In this document: positions 42,906-52,114 of the stretch, one piece after another
Numbering within the stretch: the stretch's first letter is position 1
Layout of the letters: every line of letters starts with the position of its first letter
Assembly (NCBI GenBank): GCA_964398775.1
Contig: CAYNND010000005.1
Coordinates: 1-64,000, forward strand
Reading direction: 5' to 3'
Origin: CAYNND01 sp964398775
Lineage (GTDB): Bacteria > Patescibacteriota > Minisyncoccia > Phycocordibacterales > UBA2100
Length of the DNA: 64,000 nt
Translations under genes and position numbers: made by a program
Notes under the pieces: model-generated
The model's input: only the letters and a program-made list of their open reading frames with translations
Told to the model about the DNA's origin: nothing
Databases searched by the model: none

Positions 42906-43943
42906 CTATCGCTGACTATCAATGTATAACCTCTTTTTTGAGAGGTGTTCTTCGTATGTTTTGCTGTAATAGGTGGTTCCACCACTGTCTGCTAGATAGA
43001 AAATGTAAGGGTGTGAGGACGGCTCTAGTACAGCACGTATTGAACTCAGTCCTGGATTGTTTATGGGTCCAGGAGGGAGGCCAGTATGTACATACGTGTT
43101 GTACGGAGACTGATGCTTGAGGTCTTCACGTGAGAGTCCGAAAGTTCCCTTTCCGAGTATATAGAGGAACGTTGCGTCAACTTGCAGAGGCATATTGATT
43201 TTAAGTCTGTTGTTGATGACGCCTGCGATCATATGTCTGTCCTTCTTGTCACTCTCTTCTTTTTCAATAATAGATGCAATTGTAAGTATCTCGTGAAGAT
43301 TGTATGGTGATGATTCTATCTCATCCTTATATGGCTCAAGCTTCTTGTTTAAAGTCTCCTTCAGTACCTTTATGAGATCCTGCTCTTTTATGTTTGGGAG
43401 TACATAGTAGGTGTCGGGAAATAGATATCCTTCAAATTTTTCTGCCTCATCTACAAACTTTGTTTTATCGAAATGCATGAGCTTGCCATCAAGTATCTTT
43501 GCGATTTCCTTTGCTGTACTACCTTCTGGAATAAGAATTTTTACCGGCTCAAGCCCAAATGCTCCACTCGTGATACGTTTAGCAACTTTCATTAAGGTGA
43601 TAGGTTCTTTGAAGACGTAATCACCAGCATAGACTTTTTCAGCCTTTCCCTGAATTTGAATGATTCGTCTAAGCCACCATCCTGATGATATTACATGCTT
43701 TTCTTCGAGAAGTTCCGCTGCATCAGACACACTTGTTCCTTCAGGTATAGTCACATATCCATCTACTGGAAATTGTGACGGTGGGAGATTGATGTATGCA
43801 TAGAACGAACTAACACATGCGGCGATAAGAACAATGATAACTATAGTTCTTCGGTTCGTGTTCTTGTTCCATGAAGACTCATCAGACAGTATTGCGTTCT
43901 CAATTGAATCTACAGTAGTTTCTTGAGTGTTTTTTTCAGACAT
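42906..43943 (-). CDS. mltG: Endolytic murein transglycosylase MltG
   Basis: The 345-residue protein has a cytoplasmic N-terminus, one membrane helix (about 31-52), a LysM-like part and the YceG catalytic domain with EGYLFPDTY near 168, the catalytic Glu in IASIIEKEE near 215 and YNTYVHTGLPPGPINNPG near 280. It cuts nascent glycan strands and so ends their growth. TAAGCT at 43950-43955 lies 6 bp before the ATG. It fits with the other wall genes of the window. Confidence 0.95.
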   Translation of the reverse strand: MSEKNTQETTVDSIENAILSDESSWNKNTNRRTIVIIVLIAACVSSFYAYINLPPSQFPVDGYVTIPEGTSVSDAAELLEEKHVISSGWWLRRIIQIQGKAEKVYAGDYVFKEPITLMKVAKRITSGAFGLEPVKILIPEGSTAKEIAKILDGKLMHFDKTKFVDEAEKFEGYLFPDTYYVLPNIKEQDLIKVLKETLNKKLEPYKDEIESSPYNLHEILTIASIIEKEESDKKDRHMIAGVINNRLKINMPLQVDATFLYILGKGTFGLSREDLKHQSPYNTYVHTGLPPGPINNPGLSSIRAVLEPSSHPYIFYLADSGGTTYYSKTYEEHLSKKRLYIDSQR

Positions 43944-43989
43944 ACAAAAAGCTTAACACGAGAAAAACATACTGTAGAACTTTTTACAC

Positions 43990-45021
43990 TTAGAGTGCGA
44001 CGTACTTACCGTCGTTTGTTCTGTTGAAAATTTCAGTATCCTGCAGGTTTACCAAAATTGTACCGTCTTTTACATAGCGCTCTCGCTTTACTCGGTCAAT
44101 GATTTCCTTCTTCGAAAGAGGTCCATCTTTTTTCAAGATATCCTTGATCACCTCTTTGACAACACCTTTAGAGTATCCCCACTCAGAGAGAGCGTAGAGT
44201 CCGCGTCCAACCAATACAAAGCGCTCGTCTTTAATCAGTTCGTTGTGGCATGTTGCTTCATGAGCCTTTCTGCCAAAGAGTTCTGATATTGAACGTGCAA
44301 CTTCAGCAAAGTGCATTGGAGAACCGTGCCGTTTCAGTGAAAGATATGCCATGTCACGCATGTTTTTTACGCGCACGCCTGGTGCGTCAACTCTCCCCCA
44401 TTCTCCAAGTTGGTTTCTAGAAATTTTCTTTGAGAGAGAAAGCCAGCGTCGTGCCGTTTCGTGTGTGTGGTGCTTTTTATCGAGATGTGTCAGGTCTTTG
44501 AGAAAGCGCGCGATAAGTTCTTGTTCTGGAACAAGATCATCATTTGAAAGTGAGCGGTACAAGCCCCTTAGTGCTGCATGCACAGAATCTGCAATGCCTT
44601 GGTCCGCATGCCAGCGATGGTTAAATTCAGGATCCTCCTTAAGTCTTTCAAATTCATTTCCAACTACAAGAAGGAAGTGTATATGGTTTTGGAGTCCTTC
44701 ATTCTTCGAAATTGCGTCGAGAAGTTCCTGCTCAGGCACGATGCCACCCATGTCTATAATGATGCCTGTCAGCTCTGTAAACACAGAAGAAACCTCTTTG
44801 TATGCTGGCGACGTTCTAATCGCGCCTATTGCTCTATTCTCTATCTGTCGGACTCGTTCACGGGTGATAGTGTATCGTGAGCCAATCGTCTCAAGGGTGT
44901 CTCGTTTTACAGTATTCCCAAGCCCGTAGCGCCCCGTTAGAACATCACGCTCACGCGAAGGAAGCACCCCAAGGAGCTTTTTTGTGATCTGTTTTGGCTT
45001 GAATGTTACTGAAAACTGCAT
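43990..45021 (-). CDS. Sigma70 region 4 fused to HARE-HTH domain
   Basis: The 343-residue protein begins with a sigma region 4 helix-turn-helix (about 18-72: LPSRERDVLTGRYGLG, IGSRYTITRERVRQIENRAI) but has no regions 1-3. The middle is helical (75-215), and a HARE-HTH-like winged helix follows (about 225-285: MAYLSLKRHGSPMHFAEVARSI, DERFVLVGRGLYALSEWGY). A further small helix-turn-helix-like part ends the protein. It may bind promoter -35 regions or RNA polymerase as a regulator instead of a full sigma factor. It lies upstream of mltG. Confidence 0.7.
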   Translation of the reverse strand: MQFSVTFKPKQITKKLLGVLPSRERDVLTGRYGLGNTVKRDTLETIGSRYTITRERVRQIENRAIGAIRTSPAYKEVSSVFTELTGIIIDMGGIVPEQELLDAISKNEGLQNHIHFLLVVGNEFERLKEDPEFNHRWHADQGIADSVHAALRGLYRSLSNDDLVPEQELIARFLKDLTHLDKKHHTHETARRWLSLSKKISRNQLGEWGRVDAPGVRVKNMRDMAYLSLKRHGSPMHFAEVARSISELFGRKAHEATCHNELIKDERFVLVGRGLYALSEWGYSKGVVKEVIKDILKKDGPLSKKEIIDRVKRERYVKDGTILVNLQDTEIFNRTNDGKYVAL

Positions 45022-45138
45022 ATGTTTCTGTTCGTTAGATAGGCTTTTCTACCATGTACTTGTAAGTTCGTCAAGTGCAACCATACAACAAGTTCGTCTT
45101 TTGTCCATGAGACGGCCTGTGGATAACCCTCAAATGAC

Positions 45139-48100
45139 TTATATTACGATATTGACGATCTTTCCCGGTATGACAATAACGCGTTTTGGGGTCTTCCCTT
45201 CCAACCATCGTTCTACTTCTTTGAGTGAGCGTGTACGAACACTTTCCTCAGTGGCATTCGGTGTAACTGATACGGTACCTCTCAGTTTGCCGTTGACTTG
45301 AATTGCAATTGTAACTTCCTCTGATACGAGTTTTTTCTCAGACCACCGTGGCCATTTTTCAAGATGAACTGAGCGCTTGTGACCGCGCAAATGCCAAAGT
45401 TCTTCCGTAATATGTGGTGCAAATGGTGCAAGTAATGTTATCAAGGTGTCAAATTGGGCGCTTGTTAATCCAGACTTGTCAGCGACATTGAGGAAACTCA
45501 TGAGTGATGCAATTGCGGTATTAAATTTAAGTTCAGTCACACCCTCAGTCACTTTCTTGATTGTTTTGTGCATCTCACGCTCCACATCAGAAGTAGTTGT
45601 TGATGTGATTTTTGTTTGAAGTTTCCAAACACGCTCGAGGAATCTTCGGATACCTACAATTGCCTCTGGTGACCACGGATAGCTTCCTGGCTCGTTAAAT
45701 GGACCTATGAATGCAAGATACATTCGGACTGTGTCTGCACCGAGACGTTTAACGACATCATCTGGGTCGATGACGTTTCCTTTGCTCTTACTCATTTTTT
45801 GCCCATCTGGACCCAAAATCAACCCTCGGTTCATTCTGCGCGTATATGGCTCCTTTTCCTTTGTTAATTTTAAGTCATACAAGGCCTTATGCCAGAATCG
45901 ACTATAGAGCACGTGCATTGTTGTGTGTTCTGCACCACCTGAGTACAAATCAACTGGCAACCACTGTTGCAATTTCTTTGAAGCTGCGAACTCCTTTTTG
46001 TTTTTTGGGTCTGAATAGCGGAGGTAGTACCATGAAGAGCAGATAAACGTGTCAAATGTATCAGTTTCTCTCGTTGCTGCTTTTTTACAGTTTGGACATG
46101 TTGTCTTCACCCATTTTGTTGCCTTTGCTAGCGGTGATTTACCATCCCCAGTTGGTAGGTAATCAGTGACTCGAGGCAATTCAACTGGAAGATTCTTCTC
46201 TGGGACAGGAATGTAGCCACATGTATTACAGTGAATCATTGGAATTGGCACACCCCAATATCGCTGCCGAGACACAAGCCAGTCGCGGAGTCGGTATGTT
46301 TTTTTTGCGCGACCATACCGCTTTGTAATTTCTATTTTTGCTGTAGCCGAATGAACACCATCATGTTCTCCTGAATTCATGAGATAGCCATCGCCAGTAT
46401 GTATATGGTGTTCCCCATTAAACTCTCGCCAGAGGGTATCTTTCTCTTTAAGCGTGATGAAATTGAGAACCTCTGACGCCGGTTTCCAAATATGCTCATG
46501 CTTAGCGAGTTCATCCGCAGCGATATGACCTTGTTCGTCATTATCAAGTTCAAAATAGAGGTATGTGAATTCAACGCGTCGATTTGTTTTCTTGAAGTTA
46601 TGGTAAAACTCAACAGTGGCCTTGTCTCCAATTTGTCTCACAAAGCGTGCATTTTTATAACCACTTTCTTCAAGTATTTCTCGTTTTCCAGCAGTAACAG
46701 CATCCTCACCCTCTTCAATTCCTCCGGAGACAAATCCACGAATCGGGTGGCCTTTCCATGTCTGACATAGATACTCATCTTTTTCCCAATGTTTTACAAT
46801 GCACATAACTGCACTGCGACTTACGAACGGTTCATTTGGGTGGACTGCATCTGCACCTGATGTTTGTGTAACAAGGCGTGTCACTACTTGCCGTATCGGG
46901 AGTCCATGCGCGCGGGCAAACTCGTTGTCCCGCTCATCGTGTGCAGGTACCGCCATGATTGCTCCTGTACCGTACTGTGCGAGCACATAGTCACCTATAA
47001 ACACAGGGATTTCCTCTCGAGTCGCTGGATTAATTGCGCGGATCCCCTTTAGTTGAACACCTGTCTTATCTTTATTCTCTTGCCGTTCAAGTTCTGTTTT
47101 TTGCTTAGTCTGGGCTCTGTATGCCTGCACTTCTGCTTCATTGTGTATAAGTCCTGAGTGTTGCAGTGCAGCTGTTACCCACTGGTGTTCAGGTGCCAGA
47201 ACCATGTACGTAGCACCATGGAGAGTATCTGGCCGAGTTGTGAAGACTCTAATTGTTGGCGCAATTGCCATAACCATATCTGGTTCACCCGCTTCTGAAG
47301 AAAAATGCGGTACTACACCAGTGCCTTTAATTAAGTGAGCACCGAGTGCCAACGCCCAAGCGTGTGCATCTTCTTGTGGGACAATGGTATCTGCCTCATC
47401 AGTGAGAACGACAAAGCCCTTTGAGTTCTGTTTTATTTTCTGTATATCGAACGGATGCTTACACGCTTTCGTAACAGAACGGCGCAACTTCTTATCAAGA
47501 AATACACCAGAATGTGGTGTTGCAATCAAAGAAACTCTGCCAACTTTTGAGCCGAGTTCGAGCGCTCTGAGTGCAACAAGTCCTCCAAATGATACTCCGA
47601 CCAGTGCAGTTTTCTCGTTGAGGTTGCAATGTTTTTGTACATACGCAGCCTGCGTATCCAAATCAGGCTCTTGTGAATTTGGGAGCTCCGGTACGTCAAC
47701 TGTGTATCCTCGCGCCTCTAATTGCTGTTTGAGCCACGGAAATGCATGACTCTTTGGTGAGCCATTCCTTCCATGCAAAATAACAATTCGTGAACATGAG
47801 TCAACGCCTTTCAAAGGAAAATCGATTTCAGCACCTTCACTTCTCCCAATCCAATTTCGCTGAGAATCCTTAATTGCCTCAGGCCATTGTAGTGGCTCGA
47901 GATCGTCAACGAGGCGATCGGCATACTTCGTAATTGCAATGTTCCATTGAGGCATGAGTCTCTGCTCCACTTTACTATTGCATCGCTCACACTCACCGCT
48001 CACCACTTGTTCATTCGCGAGCACTGTCTTACATGAGGGACACCAATTTGCTGCTGTGTCTTTTCGGTAGACCAAACCCTTCTTATGTAATTGTAAGAAT

Positions 48101-48516
48101 AGCCACTGCGTCCACTTGTAGTATGCTGGGTCGCAGGTCACCACTTCTCGAGTCCAATCGAAAGATGCACCCATTGAGGCAATCTGCTTCCTCATGTGCG
48201 CCATATTTTTGTAGGTCCATGTTCGTGGATTAATACCACGTTTGATTGCGGCGTTTTCAGCTGGAAGCCCAAATGCGTCAAAGCCAATCGGGTATAGAAC
48301 ATTACTTCCCTGCATGCGTCGTGCTCGTGCATACATGTCTGGCACTGCAAATGCGTACCAGTGGCCGACATGCAAATTACCAGATGGGTATGGAAACTCT
48401 ACAAGTACATACTCATTTTTTTTCCCTTTTTCAGTATCCTTTACAGTGTAGAGGGCCTTCTTTTGCCATTCCTTTTGCCACTTCTTCTCTATTCGTAAAT
48501 GATTGTAGTCCTTCAT
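45139..48516 (-). CDS. leuS: Leucyl-tRNA synthetase with inserted alpha/beta hydrolase and Nudix domains
   Basis: The 1125-residue protein is about 300 residues longer than usual LeuRS. Core landmarks are FPYPSGNLHVGHW (41-53), zinc-type CxxC pairs (C159/C162, C176/C179), the editing motifs TTRPDT (426-431) and PAHDERD (524-530, Asp527) and KMSKSKGN (907-914). Insert 1 (about 240-418) is an alpha/beta hydrolase of RBBP9/YdeN type: RIVILHG strand (243-249), GVSFGG with Ser309, Asp376 and His404. Insert 2 (about 555-700), inside the editing domain, is a Nudix hydrolase with a perfect box at 598-620. Both keep full catalytic sets. TAGGCT lies 6 bp before the ATG. The aminoacylation role is certain; the role of the inserts is unknown. 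Confidence 0.93.
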   Translation of the reverse strand: MKDYNHLRIEKKWQKEWQKKALYTVKDTEKGKKNEYVLVEFPYPSGNLHVGHWYAFAVPDMYARARRMQGSNVLYPIGFDAFGLPAENAAIKRGINPRTWTYKNMAHMRKQIASMGASFDWTREVVTCDPAYYKWTQWLFLQLHKKGLVYRKDTAANWCPSCKTVLANEQVVSGECERCNSKVEQRLMPQWNIAITKYADRLVDDLEPLQWPEAIKDSQRNWIGRSEGAEIDFPLKGVDSCSRIVILHGRNGSPKSHAFPWLKQQLEARGYTVDVPELPNSQEPDLDTQAAYVQKHCNLNEKTALVGVSFGGLVALRALELGSKVGRVSLIATPHSGVFLDKKLRRSVTKACKHPFDIQKIKQNSKGFVVLTDEADTIVPQEDAHAWALALGAHLIKGTGVVPHFSSEAGEPDMVMAIAPTIRVFTTRPDTLHGATYMVLAPEHQWVTAALQHSGLIHNEAEVQAYRAQTKQKTELERQENKDKTGVQLKGIRAINPATREEIPVFIGDYVLAQYGTGAIMAVPAHDERDNEFARAHGLPIRQVVTRLVTQTSGADAVHPNEPFVSRSAVMCIVKHWEKDEYLCQTWKGHPIRGFVSGGIEEGEDAVTAGKREILEESGYKNARFVRQIGDKATVEFYHNFKKTNRRVEFTYLYFELDNDEQGHIAADELAKHEHIWKPASEVLNFITLKEKDTLWREFNGEHHIHTGDGYLMNSGEHDGVHSATAKIEITKRYGRAKKTYRLRDWLVSRQRYWGVPIPMIHCNTCGYIPVPEKNLPVELPRVTDYLPTGDGKSPLAKATKWVKTTCPNCKKAATRETDTFDTFICSSWYYLRYSDPKNKKEFAASKKLQQWLPVDLYSGGAEHTTMHVLYSRFWHKALYDLKLTKEKEPYTRRMNRGLILGPDGQKMSKSKGNVIDPDDVVKRLGADTVRMYLAFIGPFNEPGSYPWSPEAIVGIRRFLERVWKLQTKITSTTTSDVEREMHKTIKKVTEGVTELKFNTAIASLMSFLNVADKSGLTSAQFDTLITLLAPFAPHITEELWHLRGHKRSVHLEKWPRWSEKKLVSEEVTIAIQVNGKLRGTVSVTPNATEESVRTRSLKEVERWLEGKTPKRVIVIPGKIVNIVI

Positions 48517-48561
48517 TGCGTAAGCCTACCAAAGGTACGGGATAAAGAAAAGAGGCTCACA

Positions 48562-49605
48562 TTATGTTTTTTTTGAGTAGTGTGTCCACTGGACGAGGTT
48601 CCAGAGTATGCGCATACCAACGTTTGCATTCCATTCAGAATCATTTGCTTGTGGCGAAACTTCATTAACATCAAAACCAATTATCTTTTTACCTGATTTC
48701 GCGACTGCTCGAATGAGAAATACCGCTTGGTCGAATGAAAGGCCTCCAGGGACTGGTGTACCTGTGCCTGGGCACAGTGATGCCTCAAGTCCATCAATGT
48801 CAAAACTTATATATACTTTTTCTGGAAGTTGTTGAACTATTTTGGCAACTGACATCTCCCATGTAGAACCGCAAAATGACTCAGCTTTCAAATCAGTATC
48901 AAAAAAAGTACTAATACGGTTACTGTTCTGTACGATATATTCTCGCTCTCCTGGTGAGTAATCACGAATACCGACCTGAACTAATTTCTTAACAGAAGAT
49001 ACATGTGCAAGAACGTTCCACATTATTGATGCATGTGAGTACGTAAAACCCTCATATGCTTCTCGTAAGTCGCAGTGTGCGTCAATTTGCAAAATGCCAA
49101 ATTCAGAGTGCACATCGCCGAGTGCTCGGATAAGCCCATATGGAGTACTGTGGTCGCCACCTATCAACCCTACTAATTTGCCTTGTGCAATGTGATATGC
49201 GGACTCTTCATGAATTTCATCATGGAATACTTCACACGCTATATTGATTTCGGCCAGAGCTTTTGCGTTCCCTTTTCTGCCAGATGATATGTCCTGTATA
49301 TATCGCTCTGCCTTAGATCTTAATTGCTGACCACGCTTCAAGACATTGTGTTTTTCTTGCAGCGGAGTCATGTATACACCTACTTTCCAAGAATCACCAC
49401 CATGCGCCTCATGATAATAGTCAATTTGGGGTGATGCAGCGTAAATCGCCTCAGGTCCTTTTTGTGTGCCACCACCATAAGAAACAGTAACACCCCACGG
49501 AGCAGGTATAAGTACTATGCTTGCATCAGATTCTGCGGTTGAAAGACCGAAAATACCAGAGTTTGTTTGCGCGACGGCGTTTGGGTCAAATGGTTTTGAG
49601 TTCAT
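48562..49605 (-). CDS. speB: Agmatinase-family ureohydrolase
   Basis: The 347-residue protein has the three ureohydrolase manganese motifs: GGDHSTPYG near 150, IDAHCDLR near 175 and SFDIDGLEASLCPGTGTPVPGG near 268. It most likely turns agmatine into putrescine and urea. Arginase cannot be excluded from motifs, but the neighbours (a SpeA-like decarboxylase and the carboxyspermidine genes) favour agmatinase. It is longer than typical SpeB (about 305), with an N-terminal extension and an insertion near 100-125. TAAGAT, overlapping the stop of the upstream decarboxylase gene, lies 6 bp before the ATG. Confidence 0.85.
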   Translation of the reverse strand: MNSKPFDPNAVAQTNSGIFGLSTAESDASIVLIPAPWGVTVSYGGGTQKGPEAIYAASPQIDYYHEAHGGDSWKVGVYMTPLQEKHNVLKRGQQLRSKAERYIQDISSGRKGNAKALAEINIACEVFHDEIHEESAYHIAQGKLVGLIGGDHSTPYGLIRALGDVHSEFGILQIDAHCDLREAYEGFTYSHASIMWNVLAHVSSVKKLVQVGIRDYSPGEREYIVQNSNRISTFFDTDLKAESFCGSTWEMSVAKIVQQLPEKVYISFDIDGLEASLCPGTGTPVPGGLSFDQAVFLIRAVAKSGKKIIGFDVNEVSPQANDSEWNANVGMRILWNLVQWTHYSKKT

Positions 49606-49614
49606 GTGTATATC

Positions 49615-50841
49615 TTACCCCATTCGTGACTTAAAATCTTCATATGTAAACTCTCTGAGTGTTTCAAGTTCTCCATTTTCATGAAGAAATACAATTGATG
49701 GATGTTTAACGCCATTAAACATAGTAATCTTTATGAGTGTGTATTGAATTGCGTGCTCAAATACAACTGCATCACCTACTTTTAGTGGTTTATCAAATGA
49801 ATAGAGTGCATGCGTCATATCACCTGCAATGCAGGTGCTACCACCAAATCTATATACATGCTGCTGCGTAGCGTTATTGTCGTCAGTATCAATTCGCTTT
49901 GCATTTCGCACCTCTAGCTGAAGATCTTTACTTACAAAAAAGTCTGTAAGATGATTTTCAAATGACATATTTAGAATCGGTATTTTATATGGGACATCAT
50001 CTCGCTCAACAATATCCAAAACGCGAGCGACAAGTGTACCGACATGCCATGCTATTGCTGCGCCTGGCTCAAGATGAATCTCTACATTATATTTTGCAGC
50101 AAATGTGTTGAGTATGTGTATGAGTTTTTTCCTATCGTATGAATCATCAGTTATTTTTTGTCCACCGCCAAAATTAACCCACTCCATGGCGCTACAATAC
50201 TCACCAAAGTTCGATTCAATTTTACTAAGTGCTTGCTCAAGGTCTTGCGCATCCTTTTCAAAGAAGAGATGGAAATGTAGACCGCTTATACCCTCGAGTG
50301 CCTTTGCATCTTCAGTCAACGCTCGCTTAAATTCAGAAATGCGGATCCCAAGTCGTGAGCCCGGCGCGCAGGGATTCCAAAGCTCGCCGTGACCATCTGC
50401 GTCAAGAATTTCCGGGTTAATTCTCAAACCAAAACTTCTTAATTTACCGGTTGTTCGTGCGTAAGTAAGAGCTTGGTCTTTAAACTGTTTCCATTGAGAG
50501 AATGAGTTGAAGATGATAGTACTGCAGTAATTTAAAATTTCTGAAAATTCCTGTGTGTTATATGCGGGCGCAAACATATGAACGTTCTCGCCAAAATGCT
50601 CGTAGGCAAGTCGCGCTTCGTGCAGTGAACTTACCTCTGCGCCTTGAAGATACTCTCGTTCAATCGGGAAAAGCTGCCAGGGACTCCATGCCTTCAAGGC
50701 GTGCAGTATGGTTGCTCCGGTAGCATCATGAATTTCTTTCAATACTGAAAGATTATGACGGAGAATATGTTCTTCTATTACAAAGGCAGGTGTATCTACT
50801 TGTGATGCGATGAGTCGTGATGGTGGTCTTCGTAGTTCCAT
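49615..50841 (-). CDS. nspC: Carboxyspermidine/carboxynorspermidine decarboxylase
   Basis: The 408-residue PLP enzyme of the alanine racemase/ODC fold removes CO2 from carboxyspermidine, giving spermidine. The PLP lysine is in ATILHALKAW near 49, the His-rich GLHFHLFFE near 190, the Gly-rich NFGGGQ near 225, and the active-site Cys/Asp region GGSTCIAGD near 345. It starts 2 bp after the dehydrogenase stop. Together with that gene it forms the last two steps of the aspartate-semialdehyde route to spermidine. Confidence 0.88.
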   Translation of the reverse strand: MELRRPPSRLIASQVDTPAFVIEEHILRHNLSVLKEIHDATGATILHALKAWSPWQLFPIEREYLQGAEVSSLHEARLAYEHFGENVHMFAPAYNTQEFSEILNYCSTIIFNSFSQWKQFKDQALTYARTTGKLRSFGLRINPEILDADGHGELWNPCAPGSRLGIRISEFKRALTEDAKALEGISGLHFHLFFEKDAQDLEQALSKIESNFGEYCSAMEWVNFGGGQKITDDSYDRKKLIHILNTFAAKYNVEIHLEPGAAIAWHVGTLVARVLDIVERDDVPYKIPILNMSFENHLTDFFVSKDLQLEVRNAKRIDTDDNNATQQHVYRFGGSTCIAGDMTHALYSFDKPLKVGDAVVFEHAIQYTLIKITMFNGVKHPSIVFLHENGELETLREFTYEDFKSRMG

Positions 50842-50843
50842 GG

Positions 50844-52094
50844 CTATATTTTCTCGGGCAATGGTTTAAAATCAACAACTTCAAATGGCAAACCATTCTT
50901 CGATACAATTTCAAGAAAAGGCTCTGGATCAAGCTGCTCCATGTTATATACTCCAGCGCCACTCCATACCCCTGTCATGAGCATGTATGCCGCAGACATT
51001 GCGGGGACACCCGTTGTATACGAAATTGCTTGTGAGCCAACTTCCTTAAAGCATGCTGCATGGTCGCAGACATTGTATATGTACTTTGTCGCTACTGTGC
51101 CGTCCTTTTCACCAGTAATAATGCATCCAATATTTGTCTTCCCGCTGTAGTTCGTTGCGAGTGACGCTGGGTCAGGGAGCAGTGCTTTCAAAAATTCCAT
51201 TGGAACAATCTTAACAATCTTCCCATTGAGTTTGAATGGTATCGGCTTAATACCTGAAATGCCAATACTCTCCATTACCCTGAGATGGTTGAGATAATTT
51301 TCCCCAAAAGTCATCCAGAAACGCATGCGTTTCAGGCCAGGCAAGTTTTTTGCAAGCGACTCCATTTCTTCATGGAAGAGCAGATAGCTTTCTTTGGGTC
51401 CGATTTGTGGATAGTTAAAAGCAAAATGAATGCTGCCAGTGTTCATGACTGGAGGTGTATACACCCAAGTCCCATCCCTGAAATGCTTCACTTCCTGTGT
51501 GACCTCACGAATATTAATTTCTGGATTGAAATTTGTAGCAAATGATTTGTCATGACTTCCAGCGTTTGCATCAAGAATGTCTACGGACTCAATTGTTGTG
51601 AAATACTTCTTGAGTGCGTACGCGCAATACATATTTGTAACTCCTGGATCGAAACCTGCGCCCAAAACAGCCATAAGACCAGCTTTTTTAAACTGAGTAT
51701 GTTTTGCCCACTGGAGTTTGTACTCAAATTTTGCCTCGTCTTTCGGCTCATAGTTTGCTGTGTCAATGTAATGGACTTTTGTTTTCAGGCATGCATCCAT
51801 TATGGTCAGGTCTTGATATGGAAGTGCCAAGTTCAACACAAGGTACGGCTTTACTTTTTTTATGAGCGCGACCAGTTGCGGCACCTTGTCAGCATCAACT
51901 TGGTGTGTAGTTATTGCAACATCCCATCGTTTTTTAACATCTTTTTTTATTGCATCAGCCTTTGCTTTTGTTCGCGTTGCAACATGAATTTTTGTAAAAA
52001 CTTTAGAATTCATTGCGCATTTGTGAATCGCAACTGATGCAACACCTCCTGCGCCAATTATAAGAATTGTCCCATTATTTTTCTGAGTTTTCAT
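50844..52094 (-). CDS. Carboxyspermidine dehydrogenase (saccharopine dehydrogenase family)
   Basis: The 416-residue NAD(P)-dependent enzyme has an N-terminal Rossmann loop (IIGAGGVASVAIHK near 13) and the saccharopine dehydrogenase C-terminal domain (GAGFDPGVTNMYCAYAL near 145). It is expected to condense aspartate semialdehyde with putrescine reductively, forming carboxyspermidine. The neighbours nspC and asd make lysine-type saccharopine metabolism unlikely. TATACT at 52101-52106 lies 6 bp before the ATG, so it has its own promoter within the cluster. Confidence 0.87.
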   Translation of the reverse strand: MKTQKNNGTILIIGAGGVASVAIHKCAMNSKVFTKIHVATRTKAKADAIKKDVKKRWDVAITTHQVDADKVPQLVALIKKVKPYLVLNLALPYQDLTIMDACLKTKVHYIDTANYEPKDEAKFEYKLQWAKHTQFKKAGLMAVLGAGFDPGVTNMYCAYALKKYFTTIESVDILDANAGSHDKSFATNFNPEINIREVTQEVKHFRDGTWVYTPPVMNTGSIHFAFNYPQIGPKESYLLFHEEMESLAKNLPGLKRMRFWMTFGENYLNHLRVMESIGISGIKPIPFKLNGKIVKIVPMEFLKALLPDPASLATNYSGKTNIGCIITGEKDGTVATKYIYNVCDHAACFKEVGSQAISYTTGVPAMSAAYMLMTGVWSGAGVYNMEQLDPEPFLEIVSKNGLPFEVVDFKPLPEKI

Positions 52095-52114
52095 ATGAAT
52101 AGTATATACGATAA

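Noticed and set aside
42680..43120. Open frame of 146 codons on the + strand opposite infA and mltG
   Set aside because: It runs antisense across the infA promoter and mltG; both opposite genes are well supported.
45118..45126. TGTGGATAA, an exact DnaA box match (TTATCCACA on the other strand), upstream of leuS on the gene map
   Set aside because: Only one such site is seen in the region, with no AT-rich unwinding tract or dnaA/dnaN neighbours, so an origin is not supported.
45022..45138. tRNA or other RNA gene in the 117-bp gap before leuS end
   Set aside because: No cloverleaf arms or T-loop GTTC-A/G-A motif could be found.
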